From NCBI GenBank assembly GCA_021464245.1, contig JADCRB010000064.1:1719718-1783717 (forward strand): a stretch of DNA of 64,000 bases, given 5' to 3'. A model generated the notes under the pieces. The model was not told the DNA's origin. It did not search any database and saw only the letters and a program-made list of their open reading frames with translations. This document shows positions 1-9,769 of the stretch, piece by piece. The position numbers and the translations under genes were made by a program. Position 1 is the first letter of the stretch. Each line of letters starts with the position of its first letter. Origin of the DNA: Carallia brachiata. Its lineage: Eukaryota > Streptophyta > Magnoliopsida > Malpighiales > Rhizophoraceae.

Positions 1-229
1 AAAACATAATTAAAAATGAAAAATACTATGTGATCGGAGAAAAATTTATCTAGAAAAATTTTTAAATTATAATTATTTGAGAAATTATTGTAATTTAATA
101 AATTTATTATGCAACAAAATGATGATATTTTTTTAATTATATTTATAATTTAAACAGTTATATAATAAATATAATAAATTATAACTTAAAATTTTTGTTG
201 ATAAATTTTACTAATTATATAACAGTACC
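1..229. other. AT-rich intergenic DNA, no gene seen
   Basis: Very AT-rich sequence with short T and A runs. No reading frame of substance and no recognisable repeat boundary is visible. Confidence 0.6.
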
Positions 230-510
230 CATTAAAAATTTAGTACAGGTTTCAAGCTAAAAACTTTTGCTGTACCGTAGATCTTTTTATATTTAGTACC
301 TACCACATGGCACTTACACTGGTAATTAGCGGTCTAGTAGCATGTAGAACTGGGATTTGTAATGCTAACATTTTTTTTTTTTTGATCAGCCTCTACTTTA
401 TCGAAATTAATGATTTATTTAATATCCACTACACCGCACTTATATAACTACCAGTCTTACTAAAATATAATAATAATAACTAGCTACCAGTCTAACTAAT
501 AGAATGTCGT
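230..510 (+). repeat. Dispersed repeat R1, copy a
   Basis: This segment runs from a GTACAGGTTTCAAGCTAAAA block, through a block reading CCTACCACATGGCACTTACA, to two copies of a CTACCAGTCT motif. The same blocks in the same order occur at about 1215-2565 (interrupted by a solo LTR) and, in inverted orientation, at 19985-20269. I see no clear terminal inverted repeats or target duplication, so the element class is unknown. Confidence 0.6.
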
Positions 511-1214
511 ACGAGACCTCGTGGCAGACAATCGCTTAACTTTGAAGCAAGACCAAAAAAAAACAAGTGGGTATTTCTACGGCGCGTGTTTGGCTTGTTG
601 GGAATGTGGGGCTCCAGGATCAACCAACGGAATATTCGCGGCAGACAAGCTGGCAGGTGGCCGAAAACGGAGGCAAAATTATAAGGAAACAAAAAAAAAT
701 TAAAGGCGAGCGGGGAGGCCTTCCGGAACTGGAATTGGAAAAGAAACGAGAGTGCGGGTGGTGACTGCTGATTGAAGGACACAGGCGAATATTTTAATTT
801 TTAGTAAGATTTAATTCTTTTGATATTTATTAAAAAATTGGAAAAAAATAAATCAAAAATTAATTTTTTTAAAAAAATTATGATTCTCATGTCATCATCT
901 AATCCTCACATAGAATATAAGTAAAATGAGGTATCACTAATAGAATAATTATTTAACATATTTAACAATTAATTAACAGAAAATAACAAAAAAATAACAA
1001 TAGAACGTGGTAGTAGATTTAAAAAAAATTATAGATAAAATTCCTAAAAATATAAAAAGACAGATAAAAATATAATTTTTTTCTGATTCCAAATCTTTTA
1101 ACTTAATTTCCTAACCCCAAAAAAAATTTTTAAAAAATACATATAATAAAATATTAAGTCGGCACACCATTCGGTGTAGCCACTCGGTACATCGGATGTT
1201 TTTTTTTTACCGAA
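511..1214. other. Intergenic DNA, no gene recognised
   Basis: Positions 520-780 are less AT-rich than their surroundings and are open for 60-96 codons in several frames on both strands. None of the translations shows a recognisable domain, so I do not call a gene. From 790 on the sequence is AT-rich filler. Confidence 0.5.
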
Positions 1215-2565
1215 AAACCTGATTAAGAGTTTGGTGTAGGTTTGGAGCTAAAACCTTGGTTTTGTACCCCGAGCCCTTTTTCTATGAATAAGTGTAAAAG
1301 AAAGAAAGAAAAAAAAAGGTTGACTACTATAGTCGGTAATTGTCAATTACAGTAACCAATAGTCACCAACTGCACAATTGATGGTTTTAATTTTCTTCTT
1401 TTCATACAATGTTTTTATATTGAAAGGAGTCCTATAAATAGACCCCTTCCTCTCAGTTCAAAACAGATTTAGCAAATTTATAAACAGAAAAATTTAGAAA
1501 ATTTAATAGAAAAAAAAATTTTTGAAAATCTCTCAAAAATTTTTTTCTTTTTTCTACCTGTTTTTACTATGCAGTATACTCTCTTAACTCTTTTTTGGAG
1601 AGATATTTTAAGGGTAAGTTCAAAAAAATTTGATATTTCTATTTCTAAGGTTATTTTTGGGTTTATATTCTCTGATCGTCTTAGATCTGAATTATGAGAA
1701 TATAGATCTAAAAATATCAAAATATTACAAATCCAACTGGGATCAAATCTCATACGACCCTCAGCAAAATCCAGGCAGTTCATCCGAGAACAAATCCCTT
1801 CGACCATCGGTGAAATTAAATCAGATCAGATCTCTACGGTTCTTAACTGTAGTCTAAACGTCCAAATCAGATCCAGTTTCAATCTACCCAGTTCAAGAAA
1901 AGGCTGTGGAATTTACTGCTGTCAAAATCAAGCTCGTACAACCTTGACGAAGTCAAAAAAAAAAGGAACACTAATCGAAAGATATACGGAGATCGACCCC
2001 ACGTAAAATTCTTTAATTTTTAATTTTTTATTATTTTTTTTATATTTTCGAGTTTAATTGTTTTATATTCGAAATTTACCCGTTACAATAAGTATATATA
2101 TTTTGACGATTTTTGTTTTAAGCGGTTTCTATTTGAAATTGTAACTAATATTTTTTAAATAAAAATTAATATTTTTAAAATATAAAAATAATAAATAGTT
2201 TAAAGATATTAATTTTTATTTTAAAATTATTAATTATAATTTTAATAAAAATAAAATTTAAGATAAATTTATTTGAAATATTAATTTTTTTTCTTTTTTT
2301 ATTTAGTGCCTACCATGCGGCACTTACACAGATAATTACCGCTCTAATATGTACCGTGCTTTGTAATGCCGACATCTTTTTCATAACCCTCTACTTTATT
2401 GAAATTAATGATTTTACTACACTGCCCTTACACATAAAACTACCAGTCTCAATGCCAAAAAATGTAACTACCAGTCTCAGATTTTTTTTTTCGCGGCAAC
2501 TACCAGTCTCAGATTAAAATAACTATAATATATAATAATGACTAGCTACCAGTCTAACTAAAATA
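1215..2565 (+). repeat. Dispersed repeat R1, copy b, split by a solo LTR
   Basis: The left part (about 1215-1287) resembles the GGTTTCAAGCTAAAA block of copy a, and the right part (2300-2565) carries the block with GCCTACCATGCGGCACTTAC and four CTACCAGTCT motifs. Between them lie the solo LTR at 1293-2087 and about 200 bp of AT-rich DNA. A further partial echo (CATAACCCTCCGCTGAAATC) appears near 3070-3105. Confidence 0.5.
1293..2087 (+). mobile_element. Solo LTR of the Tat-type Ty3/gypsy family (same family as elements A and B)
   Basis: A 795-bp sequence starting TGTAAAAG and ending CCCGTTACA is flanked on both sides by ATAAG (1288-1292 and 2088-2092), a perfect 5-bp target-site duplication. 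Its internal sequence matches the LTRs of element A in opposite orientation: a TATAAATAG promoter motif near 1435, an AGCAAATTTATAAACAG block, an AGATCTGAATTATGAGAATA block, and the same 3' end. No internal region remains, as expected from recombination between the two LTRs of a former full element. Confidence 0.9.
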
Positions 2566-3289
2566 GAATGTGGCACCCGTGGTCCCGTGCTTTGTTTTGC
2601 TAACATCATCTTTTTCACAGGGTTGATTGAATATAAAGATAGTAAATAGAAAAGAAAAAAAAAGTATAATAATAATAATTTTATAATTAATAAAAATAAT
2701 GATTAAAATATATGAAAAAATAAATAGTAATTTGTGAGAGAAAAAATAAAAAATAATTTTTAAACTGATAAAAATAAATAAAATAAAATAAAATTAAAAA
2801 ATAATTTCTTTTTCTTTTCTTTTCTTTTTCCTTTGAAAAAATCCCGAACACACCTCCATTAGATGGCCCAACCAAACCACCTAAAAAATTATTCATAATA
2901 CAACATATATAAAATTTTCTACAACTACGTTCATAATATAGATAACAAAAATAAAAAATTTTATTTTTTATTACATATTTTATCACTATTATTATATAAA
3001 ATATAACAATTATTATATTACAAAAAATAATCAAATCAAAATAGCCAAGCCATAATCATTTACCCTTTCCATAACCCTCCGCTGAAATCAATGATGTCAT
3101 CACCTCCATTTTTTAATAGAAAAAGTTATCTAATACACAATAACAAATATAAAATTAATATATAAAATTTTATATCATTAAATTATAAAACATATATTAT
3201 CTTTTAAAAAATAAATAAATTATTAAATTAATTATATGCTAAATAAAAAATTAATTAAAAAATAAAAATAAAAATAAAAATAAAAAGCT
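2566..3289. other. AT-rich intergenic DNA
   Basis: Long A/T runs and simple AAATA-type repeats. Minus-strand frames are open only because of low complexity. No gene is supported. Confidence 0.55.
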
Positions 3290-4125
3290 TGGGTGCTCGA
3301 AGGTGTACGAAGCTCTTAATTATGATGTTTTGTTGTTTTTGTCTAAGCAATCGTACACTAACACAAAAAGTCAAAGTACTCAATAAAAATTCACTGGGTC
3401 TATAAAAAAAAAACAAAAATACAAATTGCTTATATCACACCAAAACACACTTATACATAACATTAATGAAAAACATAGTATTAATGTAAAACAGAGCATT
3501 ATTATTTTTATTATTTTTTGTTTAGGGGCTAAGGTACCTCGTTTGAAATCTCAAGTTTTAAAGTTTAGAATAATATCCATTTAAATTTAAATTTAAATTT
3601 TGTGAAAAAGTTAATAAAATAATATTCGAGCAAATCGGTACACTCTTCTTGCTGTCTGTGGTCATGCTCTTTGCAAGAAGGAATAAGAAGATGAACGCTG
3701 AACTTGTAAGTACTCATAAAAATTAAAATGTACGGCTTAATAGACAACGCCAAAAAAAAAAGAAAAAAGAAAAAAAAAACCCATGCCATTAATCAGTCGA
3801 AAATAGCACCACCACGAAACCAACGGCGGTAGGCAAAGGCAAAGCTTCACAATGAGAATAGCCTACACAATGTCAAAAGCAGGGGAAATGCTAAAGTTTA
3901 TTGCGACACCCAATTATATAATTACATGCCTGCACCTGGTTGTACTGGCCAGTTAGTACTTGGCAGTTATAAAAAAGAAGACTTCAATTTTTCTCTGCTT
4001 CAGCAAGTACGCAGTATATAGAGAAGCAGAATATCATATTGCAACTTGTGTTTTCTTCGTTTTGAGCAATTAATATGATGTCACGTCGTTGATATTCAGA
4101 TTTGCCGGTGGGAGATCGGGCAGGG

Positions 4126-4132
4126 GGTAGGT
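4126..4132 (-). promoter_or_regulatory. AC-type (MYB) element ACCTACC
   Basis: The minus strand reads CACCTACCC here, 25-30 bp upstream of the TATA box. ACCTACC is the classical AC-I element bound by R2R3-MYB regulators of phenylpropanoid genes. Its role at this gene is inferred from family knowledge. The site is altered in both other copies of this promoter: ACCTAAC before the pseudogene, and lost in the gene-less copy. Confidence 0.5.
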
Positions 4133-4155
4133 GAGAACTCGAGTTATCTAGTCCT

Positions 4156-4165
4156 TTATATATAG
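4156..4165 (+). promoter_or_regulatory. Probable TATA box of UGT gene 1
   Basis: TTATATATAG lies about 160 bp before the start codon. The pseudogene copy has TTTATATATG at an equivalent place (about 53508-53518). The gene-less copy reads GTGTATAGAG there (about 24690) and has lost the motif. Confidence 0.6.
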
Positions 4166-4320
4166 GGAGTCAACATTTTGGGTCTTCAAATGCAAATCAA
4201 AAGTACTAGACAAGTACGTAGAGAGAGCGAGGAATCATATATATATCTAGGAGAAAACTCCTTTGATTTCCTCTCTTGCTCTTTGATAGTTTTTATAAGG
4301 CTCCTCATTTGATAGTTTTG

Positions 4321-5730
4321 ATGGCAGTCACTGAGAGCTTAGGGGAGGGACATGTAGCCATCTTCCCATGGCCATTCACAAGCCACCCATTTGCCCTCTT
4401 TAACCTGATGGGCAAACTAGCAGCTCTGTTCCCCAGAGTTCAGTTCTCTTTTATTAGTACGCCAGATTGCAACAAGGCCATGTTGTTATCTGCGCAGAAC
4501 TGCTGCCTGCCAAACATCAAAACCTACGATGTGGACGATGGCACGCCAAAAGGGGATCATGATGAGCCAATAGCCCACCAAGTGGAAGCTGGCTTTTTTG
4601 TCAGCATTTTACCAGAAAACATTAAACGTGGGGTAGAAGAGGCGGTGACAGACAGTGGCCGGCGGGTCACTTGCCTGATGACGGACGCCATGTTGTCGTC
4701 TGTAGTGGGCAAAATGGCGGAGGAGATGAATGTTCCTTGGGTAGCACTTTGGGTGCCTACGCCCTATGCCTTGTCAGCACACTTGCAAATTGATTTGATT
4801 CAACAGCTCTACACGGAGGCTAAAGAGGCTGAAGGAGGACAGCCTGCAGAATACAAAACCCTGGAAGCCATTCCAGGCTTATCGGTAATACGCATGGGAG
4901 ACTTGTCCCAGGAAATTCTCTTGAGGGATAAAAATTACCCTGATACACCTGTATTGACCTTGTTTGGAGAAATGCCTGTGTGGTTACCCAGGGCATCTGC
5001 CGTGGTAATGAATTCGTATGAAGAGCTAAATCCAGCTATTCTCACCAATGATCTCAAGTCCAAGCTTCAGAATCTGTTCTACGTAGGTTTCCTTACCGTC
5101 CCGGTGCCACTTCCGCCACCCGAGGGTCAGGATACGACCGGATGCTTACCATGGCTGGACGGTCAAAAGGTAGCTAATTCTGTTGTTTACGTAGGCTTTG
5201 GAACCATGATGTTGCCGCCTCAAGAAGAGCTAGTGGCACTGGCCGAGGCACTTGAAGACACCGGTGTTCCATTCATTTGGTCGCTCAAGGACAAATATAA
5301 GAAGTTTTTGCCGGAAGGGTTTCTCGGGAGAACTAGAATGCAAGGAAAGGTGGTTCCGTGGGCGCCCCAAAATCAAGTATTGGCTCACACAGCCATCGGT
5401 GCGCATGTGACGCACTGCGGCTTCAATTCCATTGCTGAAAGCATTCTTTGTGAGGTGCCAATGATATGCAGGCCAGTTTGGGCGGATAATCACATTAATG
5501 CAAGGATGGTCGAGGACGATTGGGGGATCGGCGTGGTGCTTGAGGGCGGAGTTATCACCAGGTCTGGCATGCTCAAGTGCTTGGACCTAGTTTTCCACCG
5601 TGAAGAGGGCAGTAAACTGAGGGAGGCTGTCAGTTCCCTGAAGCAGGTCGTGGTGAATGCAGCCGGACCACTTGGTATTGGTGCTAAAGATTTGAAATCT
5701 CTGGCGCGTTTGGTTGCAACGAATCAATAA
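4321..5730 (+). CDS. UDP-glycosyltransferase, UGT78 (flavonoid 3-O-glucosyltransferase)-like
   Basis: Intact intronless 469-residue protein, the usual length for a plant family-1 UGT (GT-B fold, cytosolic, transfers sugar from a UDP-sugar to a small acceptor). The frame is open upstream, but the first ATG is at 4321 and the pseudogene copy shares it. Visible landmarks are the catalytic-type His11 (EGHVAIFPWPF), its probable partner Asp122 (TCLMTDAML), NSYEELN (231-237), LTNDLKSKL (241-249) and the donor-binding PSPG box from Trp347 to Asn390. LTNDLKSKL, VPFIWSLKDK, LPEGFL and the GPLG-type tail resemble anthocyanidin/flavonol 3-O-glucosyltransferases (UGT78), so a flavonoid acceptor is plausible but unproven. 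Odd points: PSPG position 22, usually Trp, is Phe368 (HCGFNS); position 44, usually Gln, is Asn390 (ADN); and the usual SFGT reads GFGT. The AC-type promoter element fits phenylpropanoid regulation. Confidence 0.93.
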   Translation: MAVTESLGEGHVAIFPWPFTSHPFALFNLMGKLAALFPRVQFSFISTPDCNKAMLLSAQNCCLPNIKTYDVDDGTPKGDHDEPIAHQVEAGFFVSILPENIKRGVEEAVTDSGRRVTCLMTDAMLSSVVGKMAEEMNVPWVALWVPTPYALSAHLQIDLIQQLYTEAKEAEGGQPAEYKTLEAIPGLSVIRMGDLSQEILLRDKNYPDTPVLTLFGEMPVWLPRASAVVMNSYEELNPAILTNDLKSKLQNLFYVGFLTVPVPLPPPEGQDTTGCLPWLDGQKVANSVVYVGFGTMMLPPQEELVALAEALEDTGVPFIWSLKDKYKKFLPEGFLGRTRMQGKVVPWAPQNQVLAHTAIGAHVTHCGFNSIAESILCEVPMICRPVWADNHINARMVEDDWGIGVVLEGGVITRSGMLKCLDLVFHREEGSKLREAVSSLKQVVVNAAGPLGIGAKDLKSLARLVATNQ

Positions 5731-7639
5731 TATAGTTATCGAATACCCAATTAATGTGGGTATGCCAATATAAGGTTTCGTCTATTAAGAACATGCATTT
5801 TCCGCGCTCCTTGGGTGTGCTATAAAATATTACTCGCGTCTCTTTGCTCGTCTTTGTGTACTTGTTCTGTGTATCCCCTTCATATGAAATACCATTAAAA
5901 AAAGCTGCTTGCTGTTAAAAAAATAAATAAATAAAAGAAAATATTACTCGTTTCATGGAGTTTTGTGACTTCTGTTCCCATGCTCATGGTCCAGATGCCC
6001 GAAAGACGTTTCAATAGTTATGACATTGAAAAATATAAAGCCCCTCTAGTGCAAGCTTTGGTGATTTGTAATTTGAGTTTTTAAGGGTGGAGAGATGCAC
6101 CTCTTATCAAGGTACAGTCTATTAAATTAACGAAAAAGGCCGGCAGTGTGTGGCTGCATACATGATCAGAGTAGAAAAGGTTGGCAGCCACTTTTTCACT
6201 GTGCTCATTAATCAAAGTTAAATTGAGATCTTAACTATTTCTTTTCGGCTAAAATAAGAGTTCTTTTTTTGAACCCTGTAAAACTAAGAATTCACCTATC
6301 ACGTTTTAATGTTTTTTTATTTGTGTTTGCTATCTTTTGTTCCTTTAAATTGCCTCTAGAGTTTTGCTTCATACATAAATAAGATAAAATGAAAATGAAA
6401 ATTTAAAAATATAATATTAAATTTATTTAAAATGATATTAAATATATTAAATATTTAAATTTTTTTTATAAAAAAAAAGAGAGTATGTGATTTTCTAGTT
6501 GTAATCAACCCACTGATCGGTAAGTATGTGCATGTGGCCACCATAAATACGCCACATGGACAGTAAATATCTGACAGAAATGACATGTCATCATGAAGGG
6601 GCACGAAAAAGCGTGCCTCCTGAAGCTCAGCAAAACAGTCTGTGAAAAAAAAGTAAAACAGTGCCTGAGTTTCTTTCCATCGGGAAGAAGTTGACACGGT
6701 GCCTCTCGCTACACTTGTATGTGTCCTGTATTTAATTCTTGAAGATATTTATAAAATGTCGCCTTGTTGACTTCTAACCAATTAAGCTAAAATTCTTTTC
6801 TCCTTTCACTGACATTCTCTTTGAAATACAAAAAAAAGTGGAGAGATAAAATGAGAGAAAGAAAGTGATAAAAAAATAAAAAAATAAAAATATTTTTTTT
6901 ATATTATTTGGCGTAATAAAAGAAATATAAAGAAAAAAAAGTAAAAAAAAATAATTTATTTAAATATAAAAAGAAAGTAAAGAATTTTTTTTTCATTATA
7001 AATAATAAATATACCTTCTAATTTAGTCACAATTGACTAACAATTTTACAACCATTGGTATTTTTTTTTTCTGGAAATCGTAAATTTACTATTGACTCAC
7101 GTTTTTATAAGTAATAGTGATTATATATATGTAATTATATGTGGTGGGTTGTTTGACAATGATGCTGACAATAATTTATCTTCTCAGTGCTTTAAAAGGA
7201 TGTGATTTGAGTCTTTTAGTCATTTCACTGTATTGAAGTTGACAATTACTTTTTTTTCTCATTTCTTCTCATTTAGAGATAAATTTTTGTACAGTACAGC
7301 ACCAGATAATTTTCTTCTCACTTTCTCTTGCCTTTCTTTCTCTCTTCACTGAAACAGCTTTCTGAACAAAAGAAAAATTATTTCCACCCTAATTTTCTTC
7401 CTTCTCCCTTTTTTTTTTCCCCTTTCCTCTCCACTCTAAACTGAACGTAAAAAAAGTGAAACAGTCTGTGCAACAGCTTCCTTGGTGTCCCATGGAAAAT
7501 ATGGTGCAAGAAAAAACTAATGGTGGCAGTTTGGCTGGCCCCCCGTTTTTCTGCAGTTGACCTTTTGTTTCCAAGTTTAATAAATTGCCAAATAGACAAT
7601 TGCGACTTGCAAGGGCACAATCAGCGGATGTATGCTCTT
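5731..7639. other. UGT gene 1 downstream flank
   Basis: About 6040-6110 (AGTGCAAGCTTTGGTGATTTG, then GGAGAGATGCACCTCTTATC) matches the pseudogene's downstream flank at about 55155-55225, so the duplication includes the 3' flank. A-rich, polyadenylation-like stretches follow the stop codon (5890-5940). The rest is AT-rich and small frames here look incidental. Confidence 0.55.
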
Positions 7640-8330
7640 CCCATATTATTAATATATATTTTTGTTGTATCCAACTTAAATAATCATTTTTTCATTACAA
7701 GCCTATCCTTTGTAACGGAATCTTGATTATAAATAAGTCGATGATAATGCTGGTGATGAATGTTTTCCACACCACTGTCCCTCAATTGAGTGGTGAATGA
7801 CTCGTGTACAACTTGTATATTCAATATAATATTTACACTTGGTTTATCAAAAAAAAAGATAAAAGACGCTGATGTGGATGTAGTTTGTAATGCAAGTGAC
7901 AAGAATACTATTGACTTTTTTAAAAATAGTTTTTGTTTTCAGATATTTGGAAACATAGCTGTAATTTTTGTGTAATATTCTATAGAAGAGGGTGGATACT
8001 TCCAGGTGGGCAACTATAAAACAATTCTCTTCTAATGGTAGAATAGATTTTTACTTCTTGTAATTGAAGTTTGAGTCCCATTATACAAACTTAAAATTTA
8101 ATTATAAAATAATGATATGAGTTCATTATTTATATTTAAATTGTTAATTGTATTAAATTTATTATTTAATTAATAATTAAAATTTAAATAATAAATTTAT
8201 ATTATTATTTTATATTTAAATTATATATATATAGTCCTTGAAGTTCAAATCCCATAAAACGATTCTGAAAGTTTCGGAACTTTATATGTGTAGAGAGCAT
8301 TCGTGCATGATATCACTTCTCCATCAGTTC
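7640..8330. repeat. Duplicated UGT downstream block, copy 1
   Basis: Matches 62030-62420. Shared stretches include ATCTTGATTATAAATAAGTC / ATCTGGATTATAAATCAATT, TTTGTAATGCAAGTGACAAG / TTTGTAATGTAAGTGACACG, GCAACTATAAAACAATTCT and TGCATGA(T/G)ATCACTTCTCC. It marks the distal end of the duplicated UGT segment. No convincing coding frame is present. Confidence 0.7.
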
Positions 8331-9067
8331 GCGAGGCTGGCATTAAAAATTACATACTATTCGTGTCACTTTCCTACTGGCCATTCAAAGATCGAGTAGA
8401 CATCAAGAATATACGGACCCACGAGATACGATCATGACACAACATGAGATAAGAAAAATTTTACAAAATTAAAACACGAGTACCGGGTGAATTTGCCTGT
8501 AATATATATTTATATATAATTTAAATATTTTAAATAAACTTAGTATCTTTTTCTACATATATTTTATAATAATTATTATTATTGTATTTTGTAATATAAT
8601 TTTTATTTAGTTTAAAATTTAAAAAATAATATAAATTAAAGTAATCAACATAATTTTAAGAAAAAAGAGAATACGTGCAATTAATATAATGTTTTAATTA
8701 ATGAACTAAGAAATTCGAACTCAAATCTTTTTCTCTAATCATTTTTTATCCTCCAACCCTGAACTATCAGTTCTATAAAAATAAAATTCAAATGACTCAA
8801 GACCTCAAACATCTTAGTCTAAATCCACCACAAACAGGATAGTTTGTCAGCCTCAGCCCTACACCTAATGCTAAATATGGTGTGATGCGCAAACTTTTCT
8901 CACTTGTAATTGGGCTTTTTGAATTTTTCTAAGCTAACAGGATGAAACGCAAGAAGTAAATTCTGTCTTTTTGAGAGGTGTTTGGTTTAATTTATAAGAG
9001 AGTACAATTGAATTTTATTTTTAAAAAGGAAGGAAAAAAGTATTTGGTTATGTTGGCGGATCACTGC
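8331..9067. other. Intergenic DNA, nothing recognised
   Basis: AT-rich with short A/T runs. No gene, boundary or repeat identified. Confidence 0.5.
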
Positions 9068-9549
9068 CCTAGGATTGTTGGTTGGTTATTCAGCTCAAGC
9101 AACTAAGTTGTTAGTTTTGCGACAACTGCACATTAACCTTTAGGAATTCAAACACAATAGCCTCCCTGTCTTCCAATACTTTTAACATGCTAAGGCCCTT
9201 GTAGATGAACTAAATGTAGAAGGCCGCCCTTTATCATCGATTGAATTCAACGCCATTAGTTACTGAAATATTAGCGGTGAATTTCATCCCATCATCACAG
9301 CCCTCAACCTACGACTCAAGTCTGTTTCGTTTCACGAGTTTCACAGCCAACCGGTGGCTCATGAGATAGTGATTCGGAGTACACAAGAAGCTCCCCTTGC
9401 CAACATTGCTGTCAAAACACCTCTAGCACGTCCACTACTTCCAAACCCCAACTCGCCCTCCATTCACTTCCACCACGGGTTCTGCTTCCCCACGGCCTTT
9501 AATGACGAAAGCTCAAGGCTTGCGACGCTTTCGAGGTCCCTGTCAAATC
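9068..9549 (+). pseudogene. Ty1/copia gag (UBN2-type) relic
   Basis: Translating about 9168-9430 in one frame gives HAKALVDELNVEGRPLSSIE, then GEFHPIITALNLRLKSVSFH and HEIVIRSTQEAP. This pattern is typical of the Ty1/copia-type gag (UBN2-like) domain: an AK-LVDEL stretch, then ITAL, then a VAHE segment. Stops interrupt it near 9177 and 9268. The frame runs on to the point where the minus-strand copia element is inserted (9549). Sequence after that element (from 14858) does not obviously continue gag, so this is an older truncated fragment that was later hit by a second element. Confidence 0.7.
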
Positions 9550-9758
9550 TATTAGATTTAATTAACTTAACACTACTAATTTATTAAACTGAATCATGTT
9601 ACACAATAATAATGAGAAGTACACACACAAACATAAATCACACGTTCTTATATACTAGTAATAACAAAATTCTAATTCTACTCGAATATGGAAACACACT
9701 AAACAACCAAATTCTACTTAAACAATAATTAAGAATTAAATCTGAATTAACTTTAACA
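9550..9758 (-). repeat. 3' LTR of the copia element
   Basis: 209 bp. On the plus strand it reads TATTAGATTT...CTTTAACA, where the partner LTR starts TGTTAGATTT; the first dinucleotide has mutated from TG to TA. Preceded by the AAATC target duplication. Confidence 0.93.
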
Positions 9759-9769
9759 TCCCCCCTTAA
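9759..9769 (-). other. Polypurine tract of the copia element
   Basis: In element sense the bases before the 3' LTR read TAAGGGGGGA, a typical plus-strand primer site. Confidence 0.8.

Larger units (their letters stand above)
3290..4320 (+). promoter_or_regulatory. UGT gene 1 upstream region and promoter
   Basis: This region precedes the intact UGT. It is present a second time at about 21797-22070 plus 23253-24862, in the same order, and its last 200 bp also resemble the region before the UGT pseudogene (53420-53656). Landmarks shared with the second copy include TTTTTGTCTAAGCAATCG, CCAACGGCGGTAGG, GATGTCACGTCGTTGA and CAAATGCAAATCAAAAGTA. The proximal part carries an ACGT-core motif (TCACGTCG, about 4081), an AC-type element and a TATA box, annotated separately. 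The poly-A/T stretches around 3750-3780 and 3400 are low complexity. Confidence 0.75.

Noticed and set aside
492..782. Overlapping 60-96-codon frames on both strands
   Set aside because: No recognisable motif, overlapping in three frames, no promoter or homologous copy in the window.
2687..3034. 115-codon minus frame
   Set aside because: Extremely AT-rich Ile/Tyr/Phe composition typical of chance openness in AT-rich DNA.
4276..4320. N-terminal extension of the UGT upstream of the ATG at 4321
   Set aside because: The frame is open but starts with TTG, has no ATG, is not family-like, and the pseudogene paralogue shares only the ATG at 4321.
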